A DNA stretch of 64,000 bases from Flavobacterium stagni (GTDB lineage Bacteria > Bacteroidota > Bacteroidia > Flavobacteriales > Flavobacteriaceae): NCBI RefSeq assembly GCF_004122105.1, contig NZ_SBKN01000006.1:124001-188000 (forward strand). The letters are read 5' to 3'. Of this stretch, positions 20,642 through 32,100 are shown piece after piece (the stretch's first letter is position 1; each line of letters starts with the position of its first letter). The position numbers were made by a program, and so were the translations under genes. Below the pieces are notes generated by a model. The model saw nothing but the letters and a program-made list of their open reading frames with translations, had not been told where the DNA came from and did no database searches.

Positions 20642-20920
20642 TTATTTTTTACCTTTATTTTTAGCTCCAGCATGACCTCTAAAAGATCTTGTTGGTGAAA
20701 ATTCTCCTAACTTATGACCTACCATGTTCTCAGTTACATATACTGGAACGAACTGGCGACCATTGTGAACTGCGATTGTTTGTCCAACGAAGTCTGGGGT
20801 AATCATTGAGGCTCTTGACCAAGTCTTCACCACATTTTTATTCCCGTTCTCAGCGTTTTCTAAAACTTTCTTTTCTAATTTATAGTGAACGTAAGGTCCT
20901 TTCTTTAATGAACGTGCCAT
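20642..20920 (-). CDS. rpsS: 30S ribosomal protein S19
   Basis: S19 pairs with S13 in the small-subunit head. The 92-residue protein begins [11 protein letters not shown] and carries the signature [16 protein letters not shown]. It lies 10 bp after rplB. Confidence 0.98.
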   Translation of the reverse strand: MARSLKKGPYVHYKLEKKVLENAENGNKNVVKTWSRASMITPDFVGQTIAVHNGRQFVPVYVTENMVGHKLGEFSPTRSFRGHAGAKNKGKK

Positions 20921-20930
20921 GTCTATCTAA

Positions 20931-21755
20931 TTATTTCTTTCTGCGTTCAACAATATACTTGTTACTTGGATTAACTAAAGAACGTGTTCTATATCCTTTA
21001 GCTGGTAGACCTTTTCTAGAACGTGGGTGACCTCCTGAAGAACGTCCTTCACCACCTCCCATTGGGTGATCAACTGGGTTCATCGCTACTGGTCTTGTTC
21101 TTGGTCTTCTACCTAACCATCTGCTTCTACCTGCTTTACCAGATACAATCAACTGGTGGTCAGAGTTAGAAACTGCTCCAATTGTAGCCATACAAGTCAA
21201 CAAGATTAAACGTGTTTCACCAGAAGGCATTTTAATAGTAGCATATTTACCGTCTCTCGCCATTAATTGAGCGAAAGTACCTGCAGAACGAGCAATGATA
21301 GCTCCTTGACCTGGACGTAATTCAATACATGAAATTACAGTACCAAGTGGAATTTTACTTAACGGTAAAGTGTTTCCGATCTCAGGAGCAGCATTTTCTC
21401 CTGAAGTTACTGTCTGACCTACTTGAAGACCATTTTGAGCAATGATGTAGGTTTTCTCTCCATCTGCATAAGCTAATAATGCGATAAAGGCTGTTCTGTT
21501 TGGATCGTACTCAATCGACTTAACGGTTGCAGGGATACCAAACTTAGTTCTTTTGAAATCGATAATACGATATCTTTGCTTGTGACCACCGCCTGTATAA
21601 CGCATGGTCATTTTTCCTTGACTATTTCTACCTCCTGAGCTTTTTTTCGGTGCGATCAACGAACGCTCCGGCTTATCAGTTGTGATGGCGTCAAAACCAT
21701 TCACGACTCTAAAACGCTGGCCAGGGGTAATAGGTTTTAATTTTCTAACTGACAT
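20931..21755 (-). CDS. rplB: 50S ribosomal protein L2
   Basis: L2 is needed for subunit association and peptidyl transfer. The 274-residue product includes an OB fold and an SH3-like domain, with the peptidyl-transferase-near signature [17 protein letters not shown]. It starts [14 protein letters not shown], 7 bp after rplW. Confidence 0.98.
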   Translation of the reverse strand: MSVRKLKPITPGQRFRVVNGFDAITTDKPERSLIAPKKSSGGRNSQGKMTMRYTGGGHKQRYRIIDFKRTKFGIPATVKSIEYDPNRTAFIALLAYADGEKTYIIAQNGLQVGQTVTSGENAAPEIGNTLPLSKIPLGTVISCIELRPGQGAIIARSAGTFAQLMARDGKYATIKMPSGETRLILLTCMATIGAVSNSDHQLIVSGKAGRSRWLGRRPRTRPVAMNPVDHPMGGGEGRSSGGHPRSRKGLPAKGYRTRSLVNPSNKYIVERRKK

Positions 21756-21762
21756 TGTTTAA

Positions 21763-22053
21763 TTAGATATTAGAATAAAAATCAATTGTTTCACCTTCCT
21801 GTACTTGAACGATTGCTTTCTTATAAGAAGCAGTTTTTCCTTGGATCAATCCACTTTTTGTGTATTTAGTAGAACGATCAGGACGTACATTCATCGTATT
21901 TACTTCAACAACGGTAACGCCATAAGCAGCCTCAACAGCTTTCTTAATCTCAACTTTGTTGGCTTTCTTATCTACAACGAAACCAAAACGATTGAAAAGC
22001 TCACCATCTTTGGTCACTTTTTCGGTAATAATAGGTTTAATTATGATACTCAT
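21763..22053 (-). CDS. rplW: 50S ribosomal protein L23
   Basis: L23 is the exit-tunnel protein that docks trigger factor and SRP. The 96-residue product starts MSIIIKPIITEKVT and has KVEIKKAVEAAYGVTVVEVN. It is 7 bp after rplD. Confidence 0.98.
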   Translation of the reverse strand: MSIIIKPIITEKVTKDGELFNRFGFVVDKKANKVEIKKAVEAAYGVTVVEVNTMNVRPDRSTKYTKSGLIQGKTASYKKAIVQVQEGETIDFYSNI

Positions 22054-22060
22054 GGCTCTG

Positions 22061-22690
22061 TTATTTACTTAAATTTTCTACAATTCCCTCTACTGAACCC
22101 TCAGTAAGCACTAAACTATTAGCATTTAAAATGCTGTAAGTACTTAATTCTGAAGAAGTTACAACCTTAGAGGCTTTTAAATTGCGTGACGACAAATATA
22201 CATTTTTATTTGAATCACCCAACACGAACAAGGATTTTTTACCCTCTAACCCTAAAGCATTCAATACACTAAGGAAATTTTTAGTGCTTGGTGCATCAAA
22301 GTTGAAATCCTCAACAACGATCAAATTCGACTCTTTTGCTTTCAAAGACAATGCTGATTTACGAGCTAATCTTTTTAAACCTTTGTTCAATTTGAACGAA
22401 TAACTTCTTGGTCTTGGTCCGAAGATAGTTCCCCCTCCAACAAAAACTGGAGATTTAGCACTACCTGCACGAGCCGTACCGGTACCTTTTTGTTTTTTAA
22501 TTTTGCGTGTACTTCCAGCAACCTCATTACGCTCTTTCGCTTTGTGAGTTCCCTGTCTTTGGTTAGCAAGGTATTGCTTAACATCAAGATATACCGCATG
22601 ATTGTTTGGCTCAACACCAAATACAGCGTCAGAAAGTTGTACTTTTCTGCCTGTATCTTTTCCGTTAATATCTAAAACTTTTACTTCCAT
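22061..22690 (-). CDS. rplD: 50S ribosomal protein L4
   Basis: L4 reaches into the exit tunnel and in E. coli represses the S10 operon through its leader RNA. The 209-residue product shows the tunnel-loop region [19 protein letters not shown] and [17 protein letters not shown]. Its first base overlaps the last base of rplC, so translation is probably coupled. Confidence 0.98.
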   Translation of the reverse strand: MEVKVLDINGKDTGRKVQLSDAVFGVEPNNHAVYLDVKQYLANQRQGTHKAKERNEVAGSTRKIKKQKGTGTARAGSAKSPVFVGGGTIFGPRPRSYSFKLNKGLKRLARKSALSLKAKESNLIVVEDFNFDAPSTKNFLSVLNALGLEGKKSLFVLGDSNKNVYLSSRNLKASKVVTSSELSTYSILNANSLVLTEGSVEGIVENLSK

Positions 22691-23307
22691 TACTTCTGAA
22701 TGATTACATACGAGTTTTTGTGTCCAGGAATCGCACCTTTAACCACCAATAGGTTTTTGTCAGCTACGACTTTCAAAACTCTAAGATTTTGTACTTTAAC
22801 ATTTTGACCACCCATTCTTCCAGCCATACGCATTCCTTTGAAAACACGTGATGGATACGAAGATGCACCTACAGAACCTGGCGCTCTTAAACGGTTGTGC
22901 TGTCCGTGTGTAGACTGACCTACCCCACCGAATCCATGACGTTTTACAACCCCTTGGAATCCTTTTCCTTTAGACACTCCCTGTACATCCACAAACTCTC
23001 CTTCGCTGAATACATCAACAGTGATGTTGTCACCAAGTTTGTACTCTGTTTCGAAACCTTGGAATTCAACGACTTTTTTCTTAGCAGAAGTTCCCGCTTT
23101 TTTAAAGTGACCTACAGCCGCTTTAGTTGCGTGTTTTTCTGTTTTGTCATCGAAACCAAGTTGCAACGCTTCATACCCGTCAACCTCTTTGGTTCTGACT
23201 TGGGTAACGACACATGGTCCAGCTTCGATTACAGTACAAGGAATGTTTTTCCCGTTCTCGTCGAAGATGCTGGTCATGCCGATTTTTCTTCCAATTAACC
23301 CAGACAT
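22690..23307 (-). CDS. rplC: 50S ribosomal protein L3
   Basis: L3 initiates large-subunit assembly near the peptidyl-transferase centre. The 205-residue product starts [20 protein letters not shown] and carries the signature [15 protein letters not shown] followed by [15 protein letters not shown]. It is the first gene after a terminator and a strong promoter, so in this genome it leads the long transcript that in E. coli starts with rpsJ. Confidence 0.98.
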   Translation of the reverse strand: MSGLIGRKIGMTSIFDENGKNIPCTVIEAGPCVVTQVRTKEVDGYEALQLGFDDKTEKHATKAAVGHFKKAGTSAKKKVVEFQGFETEYKLGDNITVDVFSEGEFVDVQGVSKGKGFQGVVKRHGFGGVGQSTHGQHNRLRAPGSVGASSYPSRVFKGMRMAGRMGGQNVKVQNLRVLKVVADKNLLVVKGAIPGHKNSYVIIQK

Positions 23308-23339
23308 AAAATTTATTAATTAATTAAACATTTATTAGC

Positions 23340-23356
23340 AATGGCAACTAGCCATT
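23340..23356 (-). promoter_or_regulatory. Leader hairpin upstream of rplC
   Basis: AATGGC (23340-23345) and GCCATT (23351-23356) form a perfect 6-bp stem with a 5-nt loop, about 10 nt after the expected transcription start and 33 nt before the rplC ATG. It is placed where an L4-type or other ribosomal-protein leader could act, but the stem is small. On the plus strand it is followed by a T run and would resemble a terminator. Confidence 0.35.
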
Positions 23357-23368
23357 TTTTTGAGCGTG

Positions 23369-23398
23369 CAAATATAGAGATTAGAATTCATCAATCAA
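23369..23398 (-). promoter_or_regulatory. Promoter of the rplC-rplQ operon
   Basis: On the minus strand TTG (23396-23398), exactly 19 nt and TATATTTG (23369-23376) form a textbook Bacteroidota promoter about 60 bp before the rplC start. Confidence 0.85.
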
Positions 23399-23646
23399 AA
23401 TAATCTAAGTAATTATTTTTCAGCAAGTAATCCACAATTTTTTATAGCTCAGAATTGATTATTAGTTAAAAACTCAATCAATCCCTAAAACCTAGTGATA
23501 GCAAGACTTTAGAGAAAAAACAATCTGTAATTTAAACAATTAGATAGCCTTGTTTTTTAAAAAAATAGTTATCAACAAAATGCAACTCAACCCTTTCATC
23601 AGTTTTTTTATCTCAAAAAAAAGCGCTAAGACTGTCTGATAAATAC

Positions 23647-23678
23647 AAAAAAAATGACCGACTAAATAGCCGGTCATT
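23647..23678 (-). terminator. Rho-independent terminator after rpsJ
   Basis: AATGACCG (23653-23660) and CGGTCATT (23671-23678) form a perfect 8-bp stem, and the minus-strand RNA runs into eight U. It lies 21 bp after the rpsJ stop and separates the rpsL-rpsG-fusA-rpsJ unit from rplC. Confidence 0.9.
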
Positions 23679-23699
23679 CTATCTTTAAGAAGTGATCTA

Positions 23700-24005
23700 T
23701 CACACTTTGATTTCAACTTCAACACCACTAGGCAATTCTAACTTCATTAAAGCATCAATCGTTTTTGAAGAAGAACTATAGATGTCTAATAAACGTTTGT
23801 AAGAACTAACCTCGAACTGCTCACGTGATTTTTTGTTTACGTGAGGAGAACGCAATACGGTGAAGATTTTCTTGTGTGTAGGAAGTGGAATTGGACCCGT
23901 TACTACAGCACCTGTGCTTTTCACTGTTTTTACGATCTTCTCAGCAGACTTGTCTACCAACATGTGATCGTAAGATTTCAATTTTATTCTGATTTTTTGA
24001 CTCAT
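23700..24005 (-). CDS. rpsJ: 30S ribosomal protein S10 (NusE)
   Basis: S10 is a small-subunit head protein and, with NusB, part of the antitermination complex. The 101 residues include [20 protein letters not shown] and the signature [17 protein letters not shown]. It lies 11 bp after fusA and ends in a strong terminator, so it belongs to the str-type operon here rather than heading the S10 operon. Confidence 0.98.
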   Translation of the reverse strand: MSQKIRIKLKSYDHMLVDKSAEKIVKTVKSTGAVVTGPIPLPTHKKIFTVLRSPHVNKKSREQFEVSSYKRLLDIYSSSSKTIDALMKLELPSGVEVEIKV

Positions 24006-24016
24006 TTTTTCTAAGA

Positions 24017-26161
24017 TTAAGCGTTACCTTTTGCTTTTTTGATTACCTCTTCAGAGATGTTAGAAGGAGTTTGCTCGTAGTGAGAGAATTCCATAGTGGA
24101 AGTTGCTCTACCTGAAGACAATGTTCTCAAAGTGGTTACGTAACCAAACATTTCTGATAATGGCACGTGTGCTTTGATAACTTTAGATCCCGCACGGTCA
24201 CCCATGTCGTTCACTTGTCCTCTTCTACGGTTAAGGTCACCTACGATATCCCCCATGTTTTCTTCTGGAGTAATCACTTCAATTTTCATGATCGGCTCAA
24301 GGATTACAGCACCTGCTGCTTTCGCAACTTCTTTGTAACCTAACTTAGCTGCCATTTCGAATGAAAGTGCATCCGAGTCAACAGGGTGGTATGAACCATC
24401 CAATAACGTTACTTTTAAGCTATCCACAGTATAACCTGCTAAAGGCCCTTGTTTCATTGCTTCTTTGAATCCTTTTTCAACAGCAGGAACATACTCTTTT
24501 GGTACGTTACCCCCTTTTACTTCGTTCACAAACTGAAGACCCACAAAACCTTCTTCGGCTGGCTCCAAACGGAAAACGATATCCCCGAATTTACCACGAC
24601 CCCCTGATTGTTTCTTGTACACTTCACGGTGTTGAGCCGTTTTAGTGAAAGCTTCTTTGTACTCTACCTGAGGCTCACCTTGGTTTACTTCAACCTTGAA
24701 CTCACGTTTCATACGGTCTACTAAGATATCCAAGTGCAACTCACCCATACCCGAGATAATCGTTTGTCCTGAAGCCTCGTCTGTACGTACAGTAAACGTT
24801 GGATCTTCTTCAGCCAATTTAGCTAAAGCCATACCCATTTTATCTACGTCCGCTTTTGTTTTAGGCTCAATAGCGATACCAATTACTGGATCAGGGAATT
24901 TCATCGATTCAAGGATGATTGGGTGTTTTTCATCACACATAGTGTCACCTGTTTTGATATCCTTGAAACCTACTGCCGCTCCAATATCACCTGCCTCGAT
25001 ATATTCGATTGGGTTTTGTTTGTTTGCGTGCATTTGGTAGATACGAGAAATACGCTCTTTATTACCTGAACGCGTGTTCAAAATATATGAACCTGCATCC
25101 AAACGACCTGAATACGCTCTAAAGAATGCCAAACGACCTACATAAGGATCGGTTGCAATTTTGAAAGCCAAAGCCGCGAATGGCTCCGTTACATCAGGAC
25201 GACGTAAAATTTTTGTTTGCTCTTCTTCTGGAAGATCAGCATCATCAGGGTGGATACCTTGAATACCGTCTTTATCTACTGGAGAAGGTAAGTATTTACA
25301 TACTGCATCCAACATGAATTGAACTCCTTTATTTTTGAAAGAAGAACCACACATCATTGGGATAATCGCCATATCGATGGTAGCTGCACGTAATGCATTG
25401 TTAATTTCTTCTTCAGTAATAGAAGTTTCATCTTCCATGTATTTATCAAGTAGATTTTCATCGTACTCAGCCACTGCCTCGATCAAAGTTGAACGGTACT
25501 GACGTACTTCATCAACCATATCAGCAGGAATATCAATGATATCAAAAGTAGCTCCTTGTGTATCCTCATGCCATACAATAGCTTGATTTTTCACTAAGTC
25601 AACTACTCCTTTGAAATCTGCTTCTTCACCGATTGGCAAAGTAATCGCTACTGCGTTTGATTTCAACATGTCGCGAACTTGCTGACAAACAGCCAAGAAG
25701 TTAGATCCTTGACGGTCCATTTTGTTCACGAATCCCATACGTGGAACACGGTACTGGTCTGCTAATCTCCAGTTGGTTTCTGACTGAGGCTCAACTCCGT
25801 CTACCGCTGAAAATAAGAAAACCAATCCGTCCAATACACGTAATGAACGGTTTACCTCTACGGTAAAGTCAACGTGTCCGGGAGTATCGATAATATTAAA
25901 GTGATACCCTTTCGTATCTGCTAAGTTCTTTCCTTGTTCTGTTGGGAAATTCCAAGTACAAGTAGTTGCTGCAGAAGTAATGGTAATACCACGCTCTTGC
26001 TCTTGTGCCATCCAGTCCATAGTTGCTGCACCGTCGTGTACCTCACCAATTTTGTGTGATTTACCGGTGTAGAACAAAATACGTTCTGTGGTTGTCGTCT
26101 TTCCAGCGTCAATGTGCGCTGCAATACCGATGTTTCTGGTGTATTTTAAATCTCTTGCCAT
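24017..26161 (-). CDS. fusA: Elongation factor G
   Basis: EF-G is the GTPase that drives translocation and, with RRF, ribosome recycling. The 714-residue protein has G1 [16 protein letters not shown]3 DTPGHVDF, G4 NKMD and the full five-domain length including the C-terminal domains IV and V ([16 protein letters not shown]). It lies between rpsG and rpsJ; no tuf gene follows, unlike E. coli. Confidence 0.98.
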   Translation of the reverse strand: MARDLKYTRNIGIAAHIDAGKTTTTERILFYTGKSHKIGEVHDGAATMDWMAQEQERGITITSAATTCTWNFPTEQGKNLADTKGYHFNIIDTPGHVDFTVEVNRSLRVLDGLVFLFSAVDGVEPQSETNWRLADQYRVPRMGFVNKMDRQGSNFLAVCQQVRDMLKSNAVAITLPIGEEADFKGVVDLVKNQAIVWHEDTQGATFDIIDIPADMVDEVRQYRSTLIEAVAEYDENLLDKYMEDETSITEEEINNALRAATIDMAIIPMMCGSSFKNKGVQFMLDAVCKYLPSPVDKDGIQGIHPDDADLPEEEQTKILRRPDVTEPFAALAFKIATDPYVGRLAFFRAYSGRLDAGSYILNTRSGNKERISRIYQMHANKQNPIEYIEAGDIGAAVGFKDIKTGDTMCDEKHPIILESMKFPDPVIGIAIEPKTKADVDKMGMALAKLAEEDPTFTVRTDEASGQTIISGMGELHLDILVDRMKREFKVEVNQGEPQVEYKEAFTKTAQHREVYKKQSGGRGKFGDIVFRLEPAEEGFVGLQFVNEVKGGNVPKEYVPAVEKGFKEAMKQGPLAGYTVDSLKVTLLDGSYHPVDSDALSFEMAAKLGYKEVAKAAGAVILEPIMKIEVITPEENMGDIVGDLNRRRGQVNDMGDRAGSKVIKAHVPLSEMFGYVTTLRTLSSGRATSTMEFSHYEQTPSNISEEVIKKAKGNA

Positions 26162-26171
26162 CGCTTAAATA

Positions 26172-26648
26172 TTAAAATCTAAAGTGAGAGAATGCTTTAT
26201 TTGCTTCAGCCATTTTGTGAGTATCCATTCTCTTTTTCACTGCAGCACCTTCTTCTTTAGCCGCAGCTAAAATTTCAGACGCTAAACGTGCAGCCATGGA
26301 TTTCTCATTTCTTTTACGGGCATAAAGAATTAACCATTTCATCGCCATAGAGATTTTACGGTCTGGACGAATTTGCATTGGGATTTGGAAGGTAGCACCA
26401 CCTACACGACGAGAACGAACCTCAACGTGTGGCATAACATTCGTTAATGCATCTTTCCAAATTTCTAAAGCAGATTTCTCTGCATCTTGTTTCTTAGTTT
26501 CTACGATGTCTAAAGCAGCGTAAAAAACGTTGAAAGCAATTGATTTTTTACCATCCCACATTAAGTTGTTCACAAAACGTGTTACCAATTGATCATTGAA
26601 TTTTGGATCTGGTAAAAGAGGTCTTTTTTTGGCCTGTCTTTTTCTCAT
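26172..26648 (-). CDS. rpsG: 30S ribosomal protein S7
   Basis: S7 nucleates the 3' major domain of 16S rRNA. The 158-residue product starts [19 protein letters not shown] and has the signature region [16 protein letters not shown] and [15 protein letters not shown]. It lies 23 bp after rpsL and 10 bp before fusA. Confidence 0.98.
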   Translation of the reverse strand: MRKRQAKKRPLLPDPKFNDQLVTRFVNNLMWDGKKSIAFNVFYAALDIVETKKQDAEKSALEIWKDALTNVMPHVEVRSRRVGGATFQIPMQIRPDRKISMAMKWLILYARKRNEKSMAARLASEILAAAKEEGAAVKKRMDTHKMAEANKAFSHFRF

Positions 26649-26671
26649 TTCTTCTGATTAAAAGTTCTTAA

Positions 26672-27052
26672 TTACTTTTTGTCTTTTGGGCGTTTAGCAC
26701 CGTACTTAGATCTTCTTTGTAGACGACCGTTAACACCAGCCGTGTCTAATGCACCACGTACAATGTGGTATCTAACTCCCGGTAAATCTTTTACCCTTCC
26801 ACCTCTCACTAATACTATCGAGTGCTCTTGTAGGTTGTGTCCTTCTCCAGGGATGTATGCATTCACCTCATTACCATTAGTCAAACGTACACGCGCAACT
26901 TTACGCATTGCAGAGTTTGGTTTTTTTGGTGTAGTGGTGTAAACACGCGTACAAACCCCTCTTCTTTGAGGACAAGAATCCAAAGCAGCCGATTTACTCT
27001 TCTTAGTGATTTTGGCTCTTCCAGTTCTTACTAATTGTTGAATTGTTGGCAT
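26672..27052 (-). CDS. rpsL: 30S ribosomal protein S12
   Basis: S12 sits at the decoding centre. The 126 residues include [20 protein letters not shown] and [17 protein letters not shown]. The lysines at 43 and 88, where changes give streptomycin resistance, are wild type. It is the first gene of the str-type operon, with a -7 box about 55 bp upstream. Confidence 0.98.
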   Translation of the reverse strand: MPTIQQLVRTGRAKITKKSKSAALDSCPQRRGVCTRVYTTTPKKPNSAMRKVARVRLTNGNEVNAYIPGEGHNLQEHSIVLVRGGRVKDLPGVRYHIVRGALDTAGVNGRLQRRSKYGAKRPKDKK

Positions 27053-27106
27053 AATTTAAATAATAAATTTACTTATGTTTACTTTTACCCGCATTTTACG
27101 GGGTTG

Positions 27107-27114
27107 CAAATGTA
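27107..27114 (-). promoter_or_regulatory. Candidate -7 box of the rpsL operon
   Basis: The minus strand reads TACATTTG, a consensus TAnnTTTG, 55 bp before the rpsL start. No TTG stands at 17-23 nt upstream, so the -33 element is missing or degenerate. The predicted leader starts with a short GC hairpin (CCCG/CGGG at about 27088-27102). Confidence 0.5.
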
Positions 27115-27285
27115 CTAATTAATTTCAATAAAAAAAATGTTGATAAATTATTTTTTACAACCATTAATTTACTGACTGTTAACCGACTATCAACCCCTGT
27201 AATTTTCTTTTTTTTTCAACGTTGTACACCAGAGAAAAATCTCAAAATTTATTTTTTTCCGCTACTTTTACATCAAATCCATGTT

Positions 27286-28947
27286 ATGAATAAGCTCTTT
27301 GCGCTACTATTTACACTTGCTTCTTTCCTTTCAAACGGACAAGAATGGCTATTAAACATGGAAGGGAGTGAACCCAACGACCGCCAACTCCTACTTAACT
27401 TTCCGTATAAAAAGACTTTTGAATCGGAAAAAGAGTTAGCAAAGTACACCCAACAATTTTTAACCACTTTACACCAAGCCGGATTTGCCTCGGCCTTTTA
27501 TCAATCCATTCAAAAAAACAGCCCAAATAACTACACCTATCATATCCACTTCGGCAATGCCATTCGGCAACTATATATTAAGGAGTACAAATCATCCGCT
27601 ACCACTACTTTTGCTTTTATACCTAAAGAAAATATAATTCCCTTCTCCAAAAGTGAGCAATACCTAAATCAACTCATACAAAACTTTGAAAAATCAGGCT
27701 ATGCTTTTGCGAAAATTCAACTGACACAACTTCAAGTTCAACAAGACACCCTTTACACTACTCTTACCTATGAGCCCGGTGCCAAAAGAAATGTCAATGC
27801 AATTGTCATCAATGGTTATGACAAATTTCCGGATAGCCATAAAAAAGAATTGGAACGACTTTTTCGCAACAAAACCCTAAACCAAGAAACAATTGAAAAA
27901 CTGCACAAGACAATCAATCAGTTTCGATTCGTTCGGTCTGTAAAATATCCCGAAATTCTATTTACTAAAGAAGCCACCCAAATTTTTACCTACATAGAAA
28001 AAATAAAAGCAAATACCTTTGACGGCTACATCGGATTTACCAACAACGAAAATGGAAAACTCATTTTTAACGGTTATGTTGATGGCAGCTTACTCAATGC
28101 GTTAAACAACGGAGAAAAAATTAATGTGTATTGGAAAAGCAACGGTCAATCCCAACGCACCTTCAATTTACTTTGGGAACAACCCTATATTTTTAAATCG
28201 CCCTTAGCCCTAAAGGCACAATTGAATATTTTTAAACAAGATAGCACCTTTCAAAACACCCAAACCAATTTTGACCTAGGGTATTGCCTTTCTTTTAATT
28301 CCCGAATTTACCTCGGGTATCAATCGGCCGAATCCAGTGACATCAAAAATGCAAATACCGCTAACTTAAAAGATTTTAAAAACAATTTTCTCACTGCCCA
28401 ATGGAATTGGAATGTGAAAAATGACCAAGAAGATGCTTCTCTTTTTCCAGAACGGACACTTTTTAATTTCAAAATAGGAACAGGGAAAAGAAAAACGAGC
28501 ACTTTAACCAATTCGCAATTCTTGGCACAACTCGCCATTCAACATCAATTTTACTTCAATCGGCGCAATAGTATCCAATTAAAAAACCAATCGTTCCTTC
28601 TCCAGAGCGAACACTACTTAACCAATGAATTGTTTCGTTTTGGCGGAATAAACTCAGTGCGCGGATTCAATGAAAACACATTACAAGCCAATTTCCTTTC
28701 TGTCTTATGCAGTGAATACCGCTACACTCTATCCGATAATTTATACCTACATAGCGTTATCGATTATGGCTATTTTCAAGACAAAACCACGCAAACTTCG
28801 GGTAACTTGCTCGGACTCGGATTCGGATTTGGATTATTGAACAAAAACGGATTACTCAATTTTGTGTATGCCAATGGTTCTACCAACAATCAAGCTGTTA
28901 AACTATCAAACTCTATTGTACAAATTAGCTTGAAAACTTCTTTTTAA
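27286..28947 (+). CDS. Omp85/BamA-superfamily outer-membrane protein
   Basis: This 553-residue protein is predicted to be an outer-membrane beta barrel of the Omp85 superfamily (BamA, TamA, two-partner secretion pores). A signal peptide (MNKLFALLFTLASFLSNGQ) is followed by POTRA-like alpha/beta modules (about 85-245, NAIVINGYDKFPDSHKKEL) and a barrel from about 250. The barrel holds the family hallmark in RFGGINSVRGFNENTL, equivalent to the VRGF/Y lid-loop motif. It is shorter than true BamA and has fewer POTRA modules. Upstream are the ribosomal genes in the opposite direction; downstream is a SusC gene. Its substrate is unknown. Confidence 0.82.
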   Translation: MNKLFALLFTLASFLSNGQEWLLNMEGSEPNDRQLLLNFPYKKTFESEKELAKYTQQFLTTLHQAGFASAFYQSIQKNSPNNYTYHIHFGNAIRQLYIKEYKSSATTTFAFIPKENIIPFSKSEQYLNQLIQNFEKSGYAFAKIQLTQLQVQQDTLYTTLTYEPGAKRNVNAIVINGYDKFPDSHKKELERLFRNKTLNQETIEKLHKTINQFRFVRSVKYPEILFTKEATQIFTYIEKIKANTFDGYIGFTNNENGKLIFNGYVDGSLLNALNNGEKINVYWKSNGQSQRTFNLLWEQPYIFKSPLALKAQLNIFKQDSTFQNTQTNFDLGYCLSFNSRIYLGYQSAESSDIKNANTANLKDFKNNFLTAQWNWNVKNDQEDASLFPERTLFNFKIGTGKRKTSTLTNSQFLAQLAIQHQFYFNRRNSIQLKNQSFLLQSEHYLTNELFRFGGINSVRGFNENTLQANFLSVLCSEYRYTLSDNLYLHSVIDYGYFQDKTTQTSGNLLGLGFGFGLLNKNGLLNFVYANGSTNNQAVKLSNSIVQISLKTSF

Positions 28948-29122
28948 TAGAATTCCTATTAATTACGACACTAACAATTTGATTTACAGTCAACACAAAA
29001 TAGTAAAGTTCAATCAAAACTCTTAAATACACATGAATTTTATCGAATAATCACCCAAATGTTTGTGGTATTGGTTTTTTTTTAAGAATTTTAACTTATT
29101 ATTAACTATACCAAACAAAATA

Positions 29123-32100
29123 ATGAAAAGAAAACTACACCATTTTCTGGTCCTATTTGCAGTATTTATGCTGCAAAGTGCATTTGCACAAAGGACGGTC
29201 AGCGGTACAATTACCGATGACAGTGGGCTCCCAATCCCAGGAGCCAATGTTTTGATTAAAGAAACCAAAGCGGGCGTTCAAACAGACGTGGATGGAAAAT
29301 TTTCCATCAAAGCAGAGGCAAATCAAACATTAGTTGTGAGTTTCATCGGCTACATAACCAAAGAAGTAGCTGCCAGTGAAACCAATTTAAAAATCAAACT
29401 CAAATCAGATGCCGTTGGCCTTGATGAAGTTGTAGTTACCGCACAAGGGATCAAGCGCGACAAAAAATCGTTGGGTTATGCATCACAACAAATTGCTGGT
29501 GGCGACTTAAACGGCGGGGCAACTGATGCCAATGTTTCCAATTTACTTTCAGGTAAAATTGCAGGGGTAGAAATCCGACGCAACAATAACATGGGTGGTT
29601 CTACCAACGTTGTAATTCGCGGAAGCAAATCTTTAACAGGAAACAACCAAGCACTTTGGGTTATTGATGGTGTGCCAATTGACAATTCCAACACGAACTT
29701 TACCAGTCAACAACAAGGAAGTTCAGGGTACGACTATGGTAACACCGCTTCGGACATTAATCAGGAAGACATTGAAAGCATTAACGTATTAAAAGGTGCT
29801 GCTGCAACTGCATTATATGGATCGCGCGCAGCCAATGGTGTTGTTTTAATTACCACAAAAAAAGGCCGTAGTAAAGACAAAGGAATTGGCGTTACTTTCA
29901 ATTCAAGCTATACTGTAGGCACAATTGACCGTTCTACTTTTCCAAAATACCAAGACAAATACGGAGCGGGTTACGGAATGTATTATGGAGACCCTTCAGG
30001 CTATTTCGATTATTTTGACGTAAACGGCGACGGTATCGATGATTTAGTGGCACCTACTTATGAAGATGCCTCATACGGAGCTCCCTTTCAAGGACAGTCG
30101 GTTTACCAATGGACTTCTTTCACACCCTATTCAAGCAATTATGGCCAACCTACTCCTTGGAGAGCCGCTGCTAACGGACCTATTTCATTTTTCAACAAAT
30201 CCATCATTTCAAACAATAGCGTAACATTAGAAACAGCTAATGATAAAAGTTCGCTTTTAATGACGTTGACGAATTACGATGAAAAAGGGATTATGCCCAA
30301 TAGTAATTTGAAGAAAAATCAAATCAGTAGCCGTTTTAGCCATAAAGTTACCGATAAATTTACCGTAAACTCTTATGCTTCTGTTACATTACAAAAAACA
30401 ACAGGACGTAACTCAACCGGTTATAACGACAACATTATGTCCAATTTCCGTCAATGGTGGGAAACTAATGTGGACATCAAAGACTTGGAACAAGTCTACA
30501 ATAATTCAGGAGGACAAAACATCACTTGGAACTTTGCTGATGTATCAAGCCCTGATGGATTAGTGCCTATTTTCTGGGATAATCCCTATTTTACGCGCTA
30601 CAAAAACTACTCTAGTGACCGCAGAAATCGTTTAATCGGTTACATTTCTGGTACGTATGAAATTGCGAAATGGTTGAATGCTACTGGACGTATTTCTTTG
30701 GATACTTACAATCAATTACAAGAAGAACGCCGCGCTATTGGTTCTATTCCAACTGGTTTCGGACTTTCTCCAGTAGATGAAGGATCAGGTTACCAACGTT
30801 ACACCAAAGGATTCACTGAAATCAATTACGATTTCATGTTGAATTTCAATAAAAAATTTGGACAAAACATTAGTCTTACCGGAGTACTAGGAACCAACGT
30901 ACGTCGTCAAAATCTAGATGGTGTTTTGGCTTCTACAATCGGAGGCTTAGTTGTTCCTGAATTGTATGCTTTATCCAATTCAATGTATGAATTACCTTTC
31001 CCTGTGGAAACCAAATACCACTGGGGTGTTAACGGTATTTATGCGCAAGGAAGTTTAGGATATAAAGACACCTATTTTATGGAAGCTTCATTACGTAGAG
31101 ATGCCTCTTCAACACTTCCTGTAGGACAAAATGTATATTATTATCCCGCCTTATCTGGTTCGGTTATTTTATCTAACTTATTAAAAGTTGATGCTTTGAA
31201 TTTTGCCAAATTTAGAGCCAACTATGCGGAAGTAGGAAATGACGCTCCGCCATTAAGTTTGGTGAACACGTTCCAACGCGATTTGAATTTCCATGGGAAT
31301 CCTGTATATACTTTACCAAACACCAACAAAAACCCACAATTAAAACCTGAAAGAACAAAATCATTTGAGCTTGGTTTAGAAGCGAGTTTCTTGAAAAAAC
31401 GTTTAGGTTTTGATGTGAGTTTCTACAACAACCGCTCGGTTGACCAAATCGTATCTGGTGCAGTTTCATCAGCATCTGGTGTAACCAATGCCGTTGTGAA
31501 TGGTGGAGAAATCCAAAATAGAGGTTTGGAATTACAATTAACAGGTACGCCAATTAAAACGGATGACTTCCAATGGAATGTTACCGTTAACTGGTCAAGA
31601 AACCGAAACAAAGTAATTTCATTACCTGCTGGATTAGAAAACTTACAACTAGGTAGTTTCCAAGGAGGGATTACCATCAACGCTGCTCCAGGCGAACCGT
31701 ATGGAGCTATTAAAGGAACTGATTTTATTTATCATCCTAACGGACAACCCATCATTGATCAAAGTACAGGTCGTTATTTGGAAACTACAACTTCAGACAA
31801 TATTATTGGTAATATCAACCCTGATTGGATTGGAGGTATTCGAAATAATATTTCCTATAAAAATTTGGCTTTGAGTTTCTTAATCGATATGCAAAAAGGC
31901 GGCGATATCTTCTCATTAGATATGTATTATGGTTTAGCCACAGGTCTATATCCTGAAACAGCTGATAATGGTGTTCGTGAAACTGGGGTAATTCTACCAG
32001 GTGTGGCACCAAACGGTAGTCCGAATACCGTGTATACTGTAGCACCAGAATATTATGGAAACAATTACGGTTACCGTCGTACTCCAGACAAAGCGTTTGT

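Larger units (their letters stand above)
23308..23699. other. 392-bp gap splitting the S10 cluster: terminator plus promoter
   Basis: This gap between rpsJ and rplC contains a terminator next to rpsJ, about 250 bp of AT-rich sequence without a credible open reading frame, a full Bacteroidota promoter, and a short 5'-leader hairpin before rplC. Nothing else was seen in it. Confidence 0.8.

Noticed and set aside
23340..23362. Plus-strand terminator-like hairpin with T run upstream of rplC
   Set aside because: No plus-strand gene precedes it; it is better read as a leader hairpin on the minus strand.
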